Assembly (NCBI RefSeq): GCF_002742285.1 | Contig: NZ_MDGM01000014.1 | Span: 186,001-250,000 of the forward strand | Length of the DNA stretch: 64,000 nt | From: Paramylibacter kogurei | GTDB taxonomy: Bacteria; Pseudomonadota; Alphaproteobacteria; Rhodobacterales; Rhodobacteraceae | Direction of reading: 5' to 3' | In this document: positions 17,134 through 26,793 of the stretch, one piece after another | Position numbering within the stretch: position 1 is the first letter of the stretch | How the letters are laid out: each line of letters opens with the position of its first letter | Made by a program: the position numbers and the translations under genes | The notes under the pieces: model-generated | Told to the model about the DNA's origin: nothing | What the model saw: the letters and a program-made list of their open reading frames with translations, nothing else | Databases searched by the model: none

Positions 17134-17941
17134 AGCGCAGGCAAAGATTAATTTATGTTTGCATGTGGTTGGACAGCGCGATGATGGGTATCACCTTTTG
17201 GATAGCATCGTTGTGTTTGCCGATATTGGTGACGATATTTGGTTGAAACCAGACAGCAAATATTCGCTTGAAATTGATGGGCCATATGGTGCCGGGCTAT
17301 CAAATGGGGCGGATAATTTGGTGTTACGCGCAGCTAAAATTTATGAACATAAATATGCTGGTGCAAAAATTCGTTTAACAAAAAATCTCCCGATTTCGTC
17401 TGGCATCGGTGGTGGTTCTGCTGATGCCGCGGCGGTATTGCGTGGTATGAGCAAACTTTCCAGAGAACCATTACCAGTTGATCTTGGGCTATCTTTGGGA
17501 GCGGATGTTCCTGTTTGTGTGATGGGTAAGGCATGTCGAATGCGTGGCATCGGGGATGAACTAACGCCGTTGAATCACATACCCAAGATGCATGCGGTTT
17601 TGGTAAATCCGAATGTGTCCGTTTCAACGCCTGATATTTTTCGCGCATTGGATTGTAAAACAAACCCTGCAATCAAAGATTTGGCAGAGGGGGATTTTAC
17701 GGAAATGCTCAACAATACGCGCAATGATTTGCAAAACACCGCAATCCAAATGCAACCCGTCATCGCGGATAGTCTAAATAGCCTTGCACGAACAAATGCA
17801 ATATTTTCGCGTATGTCGGGTTCTGGTGCCACGTGTTTTGGGTTGTTTAAAACTGCGACAAAGGCAAGCAACGCCGCCGAAATCATTCAAAACGATCACC
17901 CCGATTGGTGGGTGAAAGCGTGTGTTTTAAACGGCGCGTGA
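17123..17941 (+). CDS. ispE: 4-diphosphocytidyl-2-C-methyl-D-erythritol kinase
   Basis: ATP-dependent kinase of the MEP isoprenoid pathway. 272 residues, MEIKAQAKINLCLHVVGQR, with the GHMP-kinase glycine motif LPISSGIGGGSADAAAVL and C-terminal MSGSGATCFGLF. The ATG at 17123 gives the usual family start inside the end of the TPR gene, implying coupling. The 3' end overlaps the converging prenyl synthase by 15 bp. Confidence 0.95.
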   Translation: MEIKAQAKINLCLHVVGQRDDGYHLLDSIVVFADIGDDIWLKPDSKYSLEIDGPYGAGLSNGADNLVLRAAKIYEHKYAGAKIRLTKNLPISSGIGGGSADAAAVLRGMSKLSREPLPVDLGLSLGADVPVCVMGKACRMRGIGDELTPLNHIPKMHAVLVNPNVSVSTPDIFRALDCKTNPAIKDLAEGDFTEMLNNTRNDLQNTAIQMQPVIADSLNSLARTNAIFSRMSGSGATCFGLFKTATKASNAAEIIQNDHPDWWVKACVLNGA

Positions 17942-18910
17942 CACAACAAAATCTGCCAATTCAAGCAAGATGTCCTTTAATTCGCTATCTGGAATGTTGG
18001 TCAAGGCTGACTTTGCTTGGCTTGCATAAGCAATCGCTTGTTCTTTGGTATCTTCCAAACAGTTGTATTTATCCAATAATGACAGTGCAGTTTCCAGATC
18101 ACCGTCGGATTGTTTGCCCTTTTCGATCACCCGTTCCCAGAATTGTTTTTCATCGGGTGTGGCATTTGCCACCGCTTTGATAACAGGCAAGGTGAGTTTG
18201 CGTTCGCGAAAATCATCACCGATATTTTTTCCCAAACTTGCTGCGACTCCGCTGTAATCCAACAGATCATCAACTATTTGAAAGCTGATGCCCAACGCAT
18301 CGCCATAATCAAAAAGTGCCTCGATATGGTTTTCAGGCGCGTTGGCAATTACGCCGCCCACCTGTGTGGCGGCGGAAAATAATGCTGCGGTTTTGCCGCG
18401 AATAACCTTGAAATAAGTATCTTCGCTGGTTTTAAGATTTTGCGCAGCCGTAAGTTGCAAAACCTCACCCTCGGCAATGGTAGCGGAGGCGTTTGCCAGA
18501 ATGTCCAATACGCGCAAATTTCCCGTTTCAACCATCAACTGAAATGAACGTGAAAACAGGTAATCACCCACCAACACAGATGATTGATTATCCCACAATA
18601 GATTTGCAGTAGGACGGCCGCGGCGTTGTGCGCTTTCGTCGACAACGTCGTCATGCAACAAGGTCGCCGTATGAATGAATTCAACAGTTGCAGCCAGATG
18701 AATGTGATACGGTCCGTCATATCCACAGATTTTGGCCGCGGCAAGTGTCAGTAATGGGCGCAATCTTTTACCACCTGCGTCAACCAAATGTTTGGTTACT
18801 TCTGGAATGCGCGGCGCGTTTTCGGATGCCATGCGTTTGCCAATCAATTGATTAACAGCATTCATTTCATCGTTTAGCAATGACATTAAGCGGTCTTGTG
18901 GTTTGCTCAC
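17927..18910 (-). CDS. ispB: Long-chain all-trans polyprenyl diphosphate synthase (octaprenyl/decaprenyl type)
   Basis: Builds the isoprenoid side chain of ubiquinone from FPP and IPP. The two aspartate-rich motifs are LLHDDVVDESAQRRG (first) and FQIVDDLLDYSG (second), with GGKRLRPLL near the N-terminus. I give a GTG start at 18910 (VSKPQDRL...); an ATG at 18883 (MSLLNDEMNAVNQL) and a longer form from 18964 are also open. Chain length (C40 or C50) cannot be decided here. Converges on ispE. Confidence 0.9.
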   Translation of the reverse strand: MSKPQDRLMSLLNDEMNAVNQLIGKRMASENAPRIPEVTKHLVDAGGKRLRPLLTLAAAKICGYDGPYHIHLAATVEFIHTATLLHDDVVDESAQRRGRPTANLLWDNQSSVLVGDYLFSRSFQLMVETGNLRVLDILANASATIAEGEVLQLTAAQNLKTSEDTYFKVIRGKTAALFSAATQVGGVIANAPENHIEALFDYGDALGISFQIVDDLLDYSGVAASLGKNIGDDFRERKLTLPVIKAVANATPDEKQFWERVIEKGKQSDGDLETALSLLDKYNCLEDTKEQAIAYASQAKSALTNIPDSELKDILLELADFVVSRAV

Positions 18911-18980
18911 GGCAGATATTCCCAGGCTAATTGTAATTCGGTTCTCGACATTGCATCGAAACACCCGTTAAGCCAAGGAT

Positions 18981-19205
18981 ATGAAAGAATTGCTTCGTAC
19001 AACAGACCCAACGTTGGTTCCCTTTGTCACAGCCTTGCTTATGGCAGAGGATATAGAGTGCTTTGATCTCGACGTCCATATGAGCATTCTTGAAGGATCA
19101 ATTGGCGTGATGCCGCGACGCGTCATGGTCGCCGATCGCCATTTGTTTCGTGCACGTGCGATATTGCGAGACAATGACATAGAATATTCGCAGGGCGACA
19201 TCTGA
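18981..19205 (+). CDS. DUF2007 family small protein
   Basis: A 74-residue protein beginning MKELLRTTDPTLVPFVTALLMAEDIECFDLD, matching the DUF2007 pattern (putative signal-transducing protein) with LLxxxGIexf-like core and a second half VMVADRHLFRARAILRDND. Role unknown. It overlaps the following methyltransferase by 1-4 bp (TGATGA junction), so the two are co-translated, and is divergent from the prenyl synthase. Confidence 0.85.
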   Translation: MKELLRTTDPTLVPFVTALLMAEDIECFDLDVHMSILEGSIGVMPRRVMVADRHLFRARAILRDNDIEYSQGDI

Positions 19206-19939
19206 TGAAAACCACATCTGACAAGTTTTTGGATGGTCGTGTCATTGCCCAACAACCTGCCCACGGGTATCGCGCGGCCACTGATCCTGTTTTGCTCGCC
19301 GCAAGTATTGATATTTCTTTGGGACGCAAGGTGTTGGATGTGGGATGTGGTGTTGGGGTCGCCAGCCTGTGTTTGGCAGCGCGCGCACCCGATGCGACAA
19401 TTTCCGGTCTTGAAATTCAACAAGAATACGCAGCACTTGCGTCACAAAATGCCATTGATAACCAAGTGAATATGTCAATTTATCAAGGCGACCTGAACGC
19501 ACCGCCAAGCGCGTTGAAAGACCAAGTATTTGATCAGGTTATGACCAACCCACCGTTCCATCGAAACAAATCATTGTCACAAAATTCGGGCAAGGCGCTG
19601 GCAGATCATGAAACCTTGGATTTGTCTGATTGGATCACGCTGTCTTTGCGCCGCGTTCGTCCACAAGGTTATTTTACGATGATCCATATGGCGGAGGCTT
19701 TACCAAATATATTGCAGGCTCTTGTTAATTGTGGGGGCATTCATATTTTACCCATCGCACCAAGACGTGGACATGTGGCGAACCGTGTTTTGGTACGGGC
19801 ACGTAAGTTGAGTAAAACGCCCGCTACGATATTGCCACCATTTATTATGCATCGTGGGAATACACATGTAGAAGATGGCGATAGCTTTACCAAAAACGCA
19901 AAAAAAATATTGCGCGATGCTGCTCCTCTGAAAATTTAA
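19205..19939 (+). CDS. SAM-dependent methyltransferase, TrmN6/YfiC-like
   Basis: Predicted N6-adenine methyltransferase, most like the tRNA1(Val) A37 enzyme. 244 residues with SAM motif I VLDVGCGVGVASLCLAAR and the catalytic NPPF in MTNPPFHRNKS. The N-terminus LDGRVIAQQPAHGYRAATDPVLLAA is characteristic of this branch. Coupled to the DUF2007 gene upstream. Exact substrate is inferred from the family. Confidence 0.87.
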   Translation: MKTTSDKFLDGRVIAQQPAHGYRAATDPVLLAASIDISLGRKVLDVGCGVGVASLCLAARAPDATISGLEIQQEYAALASQNAIDNQVNMSIYQGDLNAPPSALKDQVFDQVMTNPPFHRNKSLSQNSGKALADHETLDLSDWITLSLRRVRPQGYFTMIHMAEALPNILQALVNCGGIHILPIAPRRGHVANRVLVRARKLSKTPATILPPFIMHRGNTHVEDGDSFTKNAKKILRDAAPLKI

Positions 19940-20072
19940 CATTTTGTTTAGATCAAGATGTGCAAAATCATGCGCATGCAGATCAATACACGATCAGTAA
20001 AATTGTTTTACGTGACAGGAATCATTTTCTGTGGTGAACTTGATTTGTGACAATTTAAAAATGGAGGTGCCT

Positions 20073-20237
20073 ATGACTATGAGTTCACACATTTCAGAGC
20101 TCAAAAAGAAGCATGAAAAGCTTTCTCAGAAAATCGAACTTATCCAACAAAAACCGAGCACGGATGTGTTGGAGGTAAGTAGCCTCAAAAAACAAAAACT
20201 TCAACTAAAAGAAGAAATTAGGCGTTTGACGGCCTAG
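20073..20237 (+). CDS. YdcH-family (DUF465) small coiled-coil protein
   Basis: A 54-residue coiled-coil protein (HISELKKKHEKLSQKIELIQ...LEVSSLKKQKLQLKEEIRRL). The ATG at 20073 has GGAGGT four to five bases upstream, a strong ribosome site that decides the start. Function of the family is unknown. It stands alone with its own terminator. Confidence 0.88.
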   Translation: MTMSSHISELKKKHEKLSQKIELIQQKPSTDVLEVSSLKKQKLQLKEEIRRLTA

Positions 20238-20246
20238 CATTCAAAA

Positions 20247-20275
20247 GGGCGTTCAAAAATTGAACGCCCGTAATT
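20247..20275 (+). terminator. Intrinsic terminator of the YdcH-like gene
   Basis: Perfect 10-bp stem GGGCGTTCAA/TTGAACGCCC (20247-20256 with 20260-20269), three-base loop, followed after a few bases by T-rich sequence. Could also serve the converging EAL gene. Confidence 0.85.
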
Positions 20276-20308
20276 TTTGGCATCATATGCTGGTGTGACG
20301 GTTTGAAA

Positions 20309-21136
20309 CTAGCCTGTTGCCGAATATAGCGATGATGTCCATTCAGGTACAATCTGTGGCTTGCCAAGATGATAGCCTTGCAAACAATCGACGCCAATCT
20401 TTTGTAAAAATTCCATTTCTTCGGCGGTTTCTACGTGTTCCGCCACCGTAAACATATTGAATTGTTGCGCAATTGCGATGAGCGCGGTGGTTAAGACCTG
20501 ATTGTCGGCGTCTTGATGGATGTTTTTAACAAATTGCCCATCGATTTTTACGATATCAAATTGAAACTCTTTGAAAAAACGAAATGCAGTGTAGCCAGCG
20601 CCAAAATCGTCCAAGGCAAAGGATACGCCGCGCCGATGAAGATCGGCCATAAATACACAGACAATATCGGGCATAAGCATGGCCGAGGATTCAGTTATTT
20701 CTAAAATAAGCCGTTCTGCAATCGTAGGATCCTGAGCAAATCCTTGGTTGATGATTTCATTCCAGCGCGGATAACCGATACTGCGCGCAGACATATTTAT
20801 GGCAAGTCGTAGGCTCGGTTCAGATGCCAATGCGGCCAAACCAAGTTCCAATGCCTGACAATCCAAGATACGCCCAAGTTCGGATGTTTCCACAGCAGGC
20901 ATAAAATCCTTGGCTGGGATAACCTCTTGGGTTTCGTCGATAACGCGAATGAGCCCTTCGTAATACGCGGCCTTTTCTGGATGCTTTGCATGCAAGATCG
21001 GTTGATACGCGAGCAGAACGTTTTTGTTTTGCAACGCACGGCGAACCGTTTCAACAACGGGTTCTTCGCGTTTGTTCACCACATATTCAAATGGGTTCTC
21101 GGGACGTTTTGGTATTTTATACGTTTGTAGAACCAT
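20309..21136 (-). CDS. EAL-domain cyclic-di-GMP phosphodiesterase
   Basis: Predicted to hydrolyse c-di-GMP to pGpG. 275 residues, EAL domain only, with no membrane or sensor domain; about 35 N-terminal residues (IPKRPENPFEYVVNKREE) are unassigned. The signature glutamate motif reads EGL at 60-62 instead of EAL, but the catalytic Glu is kept; other motifs are intact: NMSARS, EITESS, DDFGAGY, KIDGQFV, AEHVET and QGYHLGKP. It is likely active, though EGL versus EAL is uncommon. Monocistronic. Confidence 0.9.
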   Translation of the reverse strand: MVLQTYKIPKRPENPFEYVVNKREEPVVETVRRALQNKNVLLAYQPILHAKHPEKAAYYEGLIRVIDETQEVIPAKDFMPAVETSELGRILDCQALELGLAALASEPSLRLAINMSARSIGYPRWNEIINQGFAQDPTIAERLILEITESSAMLMPDIVCVFMADLHRRGVSFALDDFGAGYTAFRFFKEFQFDIVKIDGQFVKNIHQDADNQVLTTALIAIAQQFNMFTVAEHVETAEEMEFLQKIGVDCLQGYHLGKPQIVPEWTSSLYSATG

Positions 21137-21271
21137 TCCCCAACCTTTCTGACAGAATTGATGCTAACATTTGCCATAAGTCCTAATTCAAAGTTAACAG
21201 TTCATATTTTGTTCTAATTTGGCTAAAGTTGGAATTAACTGGGTAAGAAACTGTATTATAAGGGAAAAATC

Positions 21272-21844
21272 ATGAATGAGCGCTGTGAATGGTGTGGAAC
21301 CGATCCAATTTATGTAAAATACCATGATGAAGAATGGGGGGTTCCTGAATATGACGGCCGCGCTTTATGGGAAAAGCTGGTTTTGGACGGTTTTCAAGCA
21401 GGATTAAGTTGGATAACGATTCTTAAAAAACGCGATGCTTTCAGAGACGGCTTCAACGGATTTGATCCGAACCAAGTTGCAGAATTTGGCGAAAACGACA
21501 TTCAACGCTTGTTGAAAAATGAAGGCATAGTTCGACATCGCGGTAAAATTGAGGCGGCAATCAAAGGTGCGCGTGCTTGGCAATCAATCGAGTCCGATAT
21601 CGGGTTTAGCAGCTACTTGTGGAATTTTGTGGATGGTCGCCCCATTCAGAATCAATTTCATTTGCGCGAACAAGTGCCAACACAAACACCGTTGTCGGTG
21701 ATGATTTCAAAAGACCTTAAAAAACGAGGTTTTAATTTTTGCGGCCCAACAATTGTTTATGCATTTATGGAGGCATGCGGTTTGGTCAACGATCATCAAA
21801 CAACTTGCCCACGTCACGCAGACGTGCAGAAATTGGCGCGATAA
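21272..21844 (+). CDS. tag: DNA-3-methyladenine glycosylase I
   Basis: Removes 3-methyladenine from alkylated DNA. 190 residues. Zinc ligands expected for Tag are present: Cys5 in ERCEWCG, a His in YHDEEWG, and His/Cys in the C-terminal NDHQTTCPRH. The recognition pocket DEEWGVPEYDGRALWEKL and helix-hairpin region are normal. AAGGGAAA precedes the ATG. Confidence 0.95.
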   Translation: MNERCEWCGTDPIYVKYHDEEWGVPEYDGRALWEKLVLDGFQAGLSWITILKKRDAFRDGFNGFDPNQVAEFGENDIQRLLKNEGIVRHRGKIEAAIKGARAWQSIESDIGFSSYLWNFVDGRPIQNQFHLREQVPTQTPLSVMISKDLKKRGFNFCGPTIVYAFMEACGLVNDHQTTCPRHADVQKLAR

Positions 21845-21863
21845 CGATCAACAAGGAAAACCA

Positions 21864-22439
21864 ATGTCCAAAAAACCTATAAGCAGGTTCCCCATTCCAG
21901 AAATTCAAGACATGCCTGATGATATCAAGCAACGAGTTTTGGCCGTCCAAGAAAAGGTTGGGTTTGTCCCGAATGTATTTTTGGCTCTCGCTCATCGACC
22001 CGATGAATTTCGCGCCTTTTTTGCGTATCACGATGCGCTAATGGAAAAAGACAGCGGTCTGTCACAGGCAGAGCGGGAAATGATCATTGTGGCCACATCC
22101 AATGTGAACGGGTGTTTGTATTGTGTGGTTGCACATGGTGCCGTTTTACGCATCCGCGCAAAAAACGCATTGATCGCTGATCAAGTTGCAGTGAACTATC
22201 GCAAGGCGGATATTACGCCGCGTGAACACGCCATGTTGGATTTCGCCATGAAAGTTTGTAGCAAGAGCGATGAGGTTAGTGACGCAGATTACAAAATGCT
22301 CGGCGAACACGGCTTTAGCGAAGAAGACGTTTGGGACATCGCGGCAATTACAGCATTTTTTGGCCTGTCCAATCGGATGGTGAATACTATAGCCATGCGC
22401 CCCAATGATGAATTTTTTGGCATGGCACGTGAATTTTAA
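21864..22439 (+). CDS. AhpD-like peroxidase-related protein
   Basis: A 191-residue alpha-helical carboxymuconolactone-decarboxylase/AhpD-type protein. The redox motif is NVNGCLYCVVAHGA (CxxC followed by a His four residues on), typical of peroxidase-related enzymes reducing organic hydroperoxides. Start ATG 21864 follows AAGGAAAA; 19 bp after tag and 20 bp before the VOC gene, so a three-gene unit is likely. Substrate unknown. Confidence 0.88.
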   Translation: MSKKPISRFPIPEIQDMPDDIKQRVLAVQEKVGFVPNVFLALAHRPDEFRAFFAYHDALMEKDSGLSQAEREMIIVATSNVNGCLYCVVAHGAVLRIRAKNALIADQVAVNYRKADITPREHAMLDFAMKVCSKSDEVSDADYKMLGEHGFSEEDVWDIAAITAFFGLSNRMVNTIAMRPNDEFFGMAREF

Positions 22440-22459
22440 AGCAACAAACGGAGGATAGT

Positions 22460-22849
22460 ATGGCGGATAATCACGGGCAAATCTGGTGGACAGAATTAAA
22501 CACGTGGGATCCAGACAAAGCCAAGGATTATTATGGCGCTGTTATGGGCTGGACGTTTGAAGAAACTCCAACCGCTGGAACCGACAATGCGCGCCCTTAT
22601 TATATTGCGAAAAAAGGTGATCAACCCGTGGCGGGGATATTTAACTTGGTGAGCCCAGATTTTAATGGTGTGCCCGATCACTGGTTCACATATTTTTCTG
22701 TGACTGATTTGGATGCCACGCTGACGAACACGGTTGAAAAAGGTGGTAAGGTTCACCGCCAACCGTTTGAAATTCCAAATGTTGGGCGAATGGCGGTGGT
22801 TGCGGATTCAAATGGTGGCGTTGCCGCCTATATCCAAACCGCGGATTAA
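22460..22849 (+). CDS. VOC-superfamily (glyoxalase-like) protein
   Basis: A 129-residue two-module vicinal-oxygen-chelate protein: QIWWTELNTWDPDKAKDYYGAVMGWTFEE is the first beta-alpha-beta module, HWFTYFSVTDLDATLTNTVEKGGKV the second. Strong ribosome site GGAGGA. The family covers glyoxalases and resistance proteins; no specific activity can be assigned. Confidence 0.87.
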   Translation: MADNHGQIWWTELNTWDPDKAKDYYGAVMGWTFEETPTAGTDNARPYYIAKKGDQPVAGIFNLVSPDFNGVPDHWFTYFSVTDLDATLTNTVEKGGKVHRQPFEIPNVGRMAVVADSNGGVAAYIQTAD

Positions 22850-22854
22850 CACGG

Positions 22855-23772
22855 CTATAGCCCTGGTTTACCCTTTGCCTCTGGGTGGCGTTCAACGAAT
22901 TTGCGTTTGATAATGCGTGATGTATCGCGTGATCCGTCATGGCTCCAGCCAGGTGGTGCAAAAGCATACCGAAAGCGGTCAAACAGGGAAATGTTTGGTT
23001 GTGTTATATCCTTGAAAATACCAATCCATTCATGAAACGCCGCGCGGATCGGATTGAATGTTCCAAGATTTACAACCAAGCCGTAATCCACTTTTTCTTC
23101 TTCGGGGACGAATGTGCCAAACATTTTATCCCAGATGATCAAAACCCCTGCGTAGTTTGCATCAAGATATTGCGCATTGCGACCATGATGCACGCGGTGA
23201 TGTGATGGTGTGTTCATCACCGCTTCGAACCAACGGGGCATTTTTGTGATGGCTTCGGTATGTATCCAAAACTGATATATCAGGTTTATTCCACCAACGA
23301 ATAAAACCATAGCAGGATGAAACCCCAGCAATAACAACGGCACAGATACGATCATTAGTCCGGTGAATTCACCTGTCCAAGTTTGGCGAAGCGCGGTCGT
23401 CAAATTATAGTGTTGCGATGAATGATGCACCACATGGCTGGCCCATGCCCATCGGATTGTATGGCCAAAGCGATGCACCCAGTAATAGCGAAGATCATCC
23501 AGCAAAAAGCAAATCACAATAATTGGGATGGATGTGCCCAAATCGAAAAAACGAAATTGCCAAACCCAGTTGTAAAAACCCCACGCAACAAACCCAAGTA
23601 GAATGCCCGTTACGACATTTCCCGCCCCCAATAAAACCGATGTCATCGCATCACGTGTTTCGTATCGCCCACCTCGGCGTTTAATTGTGATCCATGCCAG
23701 TTCAAGCAATATCGCAATGATGAAAAACGGCACGGCCAATTGAACCGTATCGGGAAATGTTAGATTATCCAT
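22855..23772 (-). CDS. Sterol desaturase / fatty acid hydroxylase family membrane protein
   Basis: A 305-residue di-iron membrane oxygenase. Four or more hydrophobic helices surround the histidine clusters HRFGH, HVVHHSSQHYN and HRVHHGRN, the three metal-binding boxes of the family. Substrate is unknown (lipid hydroxylation is likely). AAGGAACC precedes the ATG. Its start overlaps the end of the upstream small protein by 13 bp; likely last gene of a tlpA-rluE-hypothetical-desaturase operon. Confidence 0.9.
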   Translation of the reverse strand: MDNLTFPDTVQLAVPFFIIAILLELAWITIKRRGGRYETRDAMTSVLLGAGNVVTGILLGFVAWGFYNWVWQFRFFDLGTSIPIIVICFLLDDLRYYWVHRFGHTIRWAWASHVVHHSSQHYNLTTALRQTWTGEFTGLMIVSVPLLLLGFHPAMVLFVGGINLIYQFWIHTEAITKMPRWFEAVMNTPSHHRVHHGRNAQYLDANYAGVLIIWDKMFGTFVPEEEKVDYGLVVNLGTFNPIRAAFHEWIGIFKDITQPNISLFDRFRYAFAPPGWSHDGSRDTSRIIKRKFVERHPEAKGKPGL

Positions 23773-24173
23773 GATGGTTCCTTTTTGGCGAAAATTGTGA
23801 TCCAGTGGGATCTGGACGTTTCAGAGTTTAAATCAATTTTAATCCGTGGCGCCGTAAAATCGGCAAGTTTGATTGAAATGCCCGAAGGATGGATTGATGT
23901 TTGCACAGGCAGATTGATCAATCTGCTTGTGGTATCGAATCCCATCACCCAAATTATTCCGATACCTGCGTTGGATTTTACAATGGCCTGATGGCCGGTG
24001 TCTGAAATTTCCACGCGCTCGACCAATGTTTCTGGATGTTCGCGCAGCCATCTTTCAATCACCTGATCCGCATTGGTAAAGACCAACCGTTTGCTATTGC
24101 CCAACAGGTGAAGCACAATTCCAATGCTGATGATGCCGATTACAACCATCGGCCCCAAGATATGAAGCGGCAC
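23760..24173 (-). CDS. Uncharacterised single-TM protein
   Basis: Unrecognised family, 137 residues. One N-terminal membrane helix (ILGPMVVIGIISIGIVLHLLG) and a soluble beta-rich part of about 100 residues (VERVEISDTGHQAIVKSNAGIGIIWVMG). I chose the GTG at 24173 since AGGGAGGA lies 5 bp upstream; an ATG at 24194 is the alternative. It overlaps the desaturase start, so the two are probably made together. Confidence 0.72.
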   Translation of the reverse strand: MPLHILGPMVVIGIISIGIVLHLLGNSKRLVFTNADQVIERWLREHPETLVERVEISDTGHQAIVKSNAGIGIIWVMGFDTTSRLINLPVQTSIHPSGISIKLADFTAPRIKIDLNSETSRSHWITIFAKKEPSWII

Positions 24174-24251
24174 ACATTCCTCCCTCGCAGCCAAAAACAG
24201 GATGGCGCAGGTGATGTGGTTGAGTCAATTGATCACGATCATGTCGTGGCG

Positions 24252-24800
24252 TCACGCGCCATCGATCCAAGTTCCATTATTGATACCATCAATCGTCCAA
24301 TTGCCGATTTGATAGCGGATCAATCGCAATGTTGGCAAACCAACCGCCGCTGTCATGCGGCGCACCTGGCGATTGCGCCCTTCGGTGATTGTAATCTCTA
24401 ACCAACAATCAGGTACGGTTTTACGAAATCGCACGGGTGGGTTACGCGGCCACACAGTGGGTGGATCCATTCGCGAAACCTTGGCTGGTTTGGTCATGCC
24501 ATCCTTTAGTTTGACACCATTTTGCAAGGACGTAATGGCATCATCACTGGCGATGCCTTCAACCTGTACCCAATAAGTTTTGGGCATTTTGTTTTTCGGA
24601 TCAGCAATGCGATGCTGTAATTTTCCATTGTCGGTGAGGATCAACAAACCTTCACTGTCTTTGTCCAGCCGACCCGCGGCATAGACATTTGGAACATCGA
24701 TAAATTCCGAAAGCGTTTTGTGGTTGCTGCCAAGCGTACCCGCATCGGTGAATTGTGATAAAACGCCAAAGGGTTTGTTGAACAAAATCGTGCGGGTCAT
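24252..24800 (-). CDS. rluE: 23S rRNA pseudouridine synthase, RluE-like
   Basis: RsuA-family pseudouridine synthase of 182 residues without an N-terminal S4 domain, like E. coli RluE (U2457). Motifs: [13 protein letters not shown], the catalytic Asp in [16 protein letters not shown], and [12 protein letters not shown]. Start overlaps the upstream tlpA-like gene (ATGA). The specific rRNA position is inferred from family resemblance. Confidence 0.88.
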   Translation of the reverse strand: MTRTILFNKPFGVLSQFTDAGTLGSNHKTLSEFIDVPNVYAAGRLDKDSEGLLILTDNGKLQHRIADPKNKMPKTYWVQVEGIASDDAITSLQNGVKLKDGMTKPAKVSRMDPPTVWPRNPPVRFRKTVPDCWLEITITEGRNRQVRRMTAAVGLPTLRLIRYQIGNWTIDGINNGTWIDGA

Positions 24801-25369
24801 TTTTGTGAAATCTTGCGCAACAATGTGATCATTTCAGGTGAATCCCAAACGGCTTCGCCATTTGCGCGTGCGATTTCGTTGCCGTTGGGGTTGATGATCA
24901 CGGTTACGGGCAATCCACGCACCCCCATTGCGCTGGCAAATGTCATCTTTGGGTCGCGGTATTTGGGCAAATTTGTCAGGTTTTCGCGTTCAAAAAATTT
25001 TTCAATCATCGGAAGCGGATTTCGACCGGCGGCAACTGTGATGACTTTAAATTCATCACTGCCCAATGTGGCTTGTAATTTATCAAGCGATGGCATTTCC
25101 GCGACACAAGGTGCACACCATGTTGCCCAGAAATTCAAAACGATGGTTTTCCCAATGAATTCGCCAAGGTGAATTGGTGACTCGTCTGCATCTAAAAACG
25201 CGATATCGGTGACAGGTTTTGGTTCATCGTGAAGCTGAAAATTCACCGCATCTGTCGGAATCAATGCACGAATTTCAGACAGATTGTCATTTTGCCCAAA
25301 GCTGGGATTTGCACCAGCCAGCATTGCAGTATAAAGCAAGCCAGCAACTATTGATTTACCAAGGGTCAT
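24797..25369 (-). CDS. TlpA-like periplasmic thiol:disulfide oxidoreductase
   Basis: 190 residues: an N-terminal signal-like helix ([23 protein letters not shown]), then a thioredoxin fold with the active site [14 protein letters not shown] and cis-Pro loop RGLPVTVI. TlpA/ResA-type proteins reduce periplasmic disulfides, often for cytochrome c or cuA maturation. ATG 25369 follows AGAAAGG. Divergent from argH with a gap of 29 bp, so their promoters overlap. Confidence 0.88.
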   Translation of the reverse strand: MTLGKSIVAGLLYTAMLAGANPSFGQNDNLSEIRALIPTDAVNFQLHDEPKPVTDIAFLDADESPIHLGEFIGKTIVLNFWATWCAPCVAEMPSLDKLQATLGSDEFKVITVAAGRNPLPMIEKFFERENLTNLPKYRDPKMTFASAMGVRGLPVTVIINPNGNEIARANGEAVWDSPEMITLLRKISQK

Positions 25370-25398
25370 TTTCGGCCTTTCTTCAGCGAGCAATACCT

Positions 25399-26793
25399 AT
25401 GTCGGATAAAAAAACATCAAATGCAATGTGGGGCGGGCGGTTTGCCGCGGGGCCAGACGCAATCATGGAAGCAATCAACGCATCGATTAGTTTTGATAAA
25501 CGAATGGCGGCCCAAGATATTGCTGGATCGCGCGCCCATGCTGCGATGTTGGCTCAACAAGGTATCATCACTGATAAAGATGCCGAAACAATTCGGGAAG
25601 GGCTGCTCACTGTTTTGTCAGAAATCGAGAGCGGTACGTTTGAATATTCAACGGCACTCGAAGACATTCACATGAATGTGGAAGCGCGGTTGAAGGAAAT
25701 TATTGGTGAACCAGCGGGGCGGCTGCACACGGGACGTTCGCGCAACGATCAGGTGGCGACGGATTTCAAACTTTGGACGCGTGATCAGTTTGATGCAGCG
25801 ATCAGTGGGCTTACGGCATTGATGGGCGCATTGCTTGAACAAGCGGAACAAGGTGCGGATTTATGTATGCCCGGGTTTACGCACTTACAGGTCGCACAAC
25901 CCGTAACATGGGGCCATCATATGATGGCTTATGTTGAAATGTTTGCACGTGATCGTTCACGTTTCATCGATGCGCGTACCCGCATGAACGAAAGCCCACT
26001 TGGCGCGGCAGCACTTGCAGGAACAGGTTTCCCGATTGATCGCGATTTGACGGCGGCGGCACTTGGGTTTGATCGCCCTTCGGCGAATAGTTTGGATGCA
26101 GTTTCAGACCGAGATTTTGCATTAGAATTTTTGAGCTCAGCCTCTATTTGCGCCACACACCTGAGCCGTTTTGCCGAAGAGTTGGTGATCTGGTCGTCGG
26201 CGCAATTCAAATTTGTAACCCTGTCTGATCGGTTCAGCACGGGTTCATCCATCATGCCACAAAAGAAAAACCCAGATGCGGCGGAATTGATCCGTGCCAA
26301 AGTGGGGCGCATCAATGGTTCGTTGATCGGATTGTTGACGGTGATGAAAGGTTTGCCGCTGGCCTATTCCAAAGACATGCAAGAAGACAAAGAGCAGGTT
26401 TTTGATGCCGCCGATAGCTTGATGCTGGCACTTGCTGCAATGACGGGCATGGTGGGTGATATGAAACCAAACGCGCCACAGCTTGAAACCGCCGCCGCAA
26501 CTGGGTTTTCCACTGCTACGGACTTGGCTGATTGGTTGGTGCGTGAATTGGGGATGCCATTTCGCGATGCCCACCATGTTACCGGCGCATTGGTGGCGAT
26601 GGCCGAAACCAACGGTGTGGATTTGCCAGAATTGACATTGGAACAAATGCAGACTGCCTGTGCTGATATCAATGAAAATGTGTTTGATGTTTTAACAGTG
26701 CAAAAATCAGTTGCTTCGCGGATCAGTTACGGCGGCACTGCACCTGAGAATGTGCGCGCACAAGTGAAACGCTGGAAGGCAGAATTGGCATGA
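25399..26793 (+). CDS. argH: Argininosuccinate lyase
   Basis: Last step of arginine biosynthesis, splitting argininosuccinate to arginine and fumarate. 464 residues, beginning with the ATG at 25399 ([15 protein letters not shown]). The fumarase-superfamily signature is [28 protein letters not shown] and [15 protein letters not shown] are also typical. Its stop overlaps the start of a tiny lipoprotein gene by ATGA. Confidence 0.97.
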   Translation: MSDKKTSNAMWGGRFAAGPDAIMEAINASISFDKRMAAQDIAGSRAHAAMLAQQGIITDKDAETIREGLLTVLSEIESGTFEYSTALEDIHMNVEARLKEIIGEPAGRLHTGRSRNDQVATDFKLWTRDQFDAAISGLTALMGALLEQAEQGADLCMPGFTHLQVAQPVTWGHHMMAYVEMFARDRSRFIDARTRMNESPLGAAALAGTGFPIDRDLTAAALGFDRPSANSLDAVSDRDFALEFLSSASICATHLSRFAEELVIWSSAQFKFVTLSDRFSTGSSIMPQKKNPDAAELIRAKVGRINGSLIGLLTVMKGLPLAYSKDMQEDKEQVFDAADSLMLALAAMTGMVGDMKPNAPQLETAAATGFSTATDLADWLVRELGMPFRDAHHVTGALVAMAETNGVDLPELTLEQMQTACADINENVFDVLTVQKSVASRISYGGTAPENVRAQVKRWKAELA

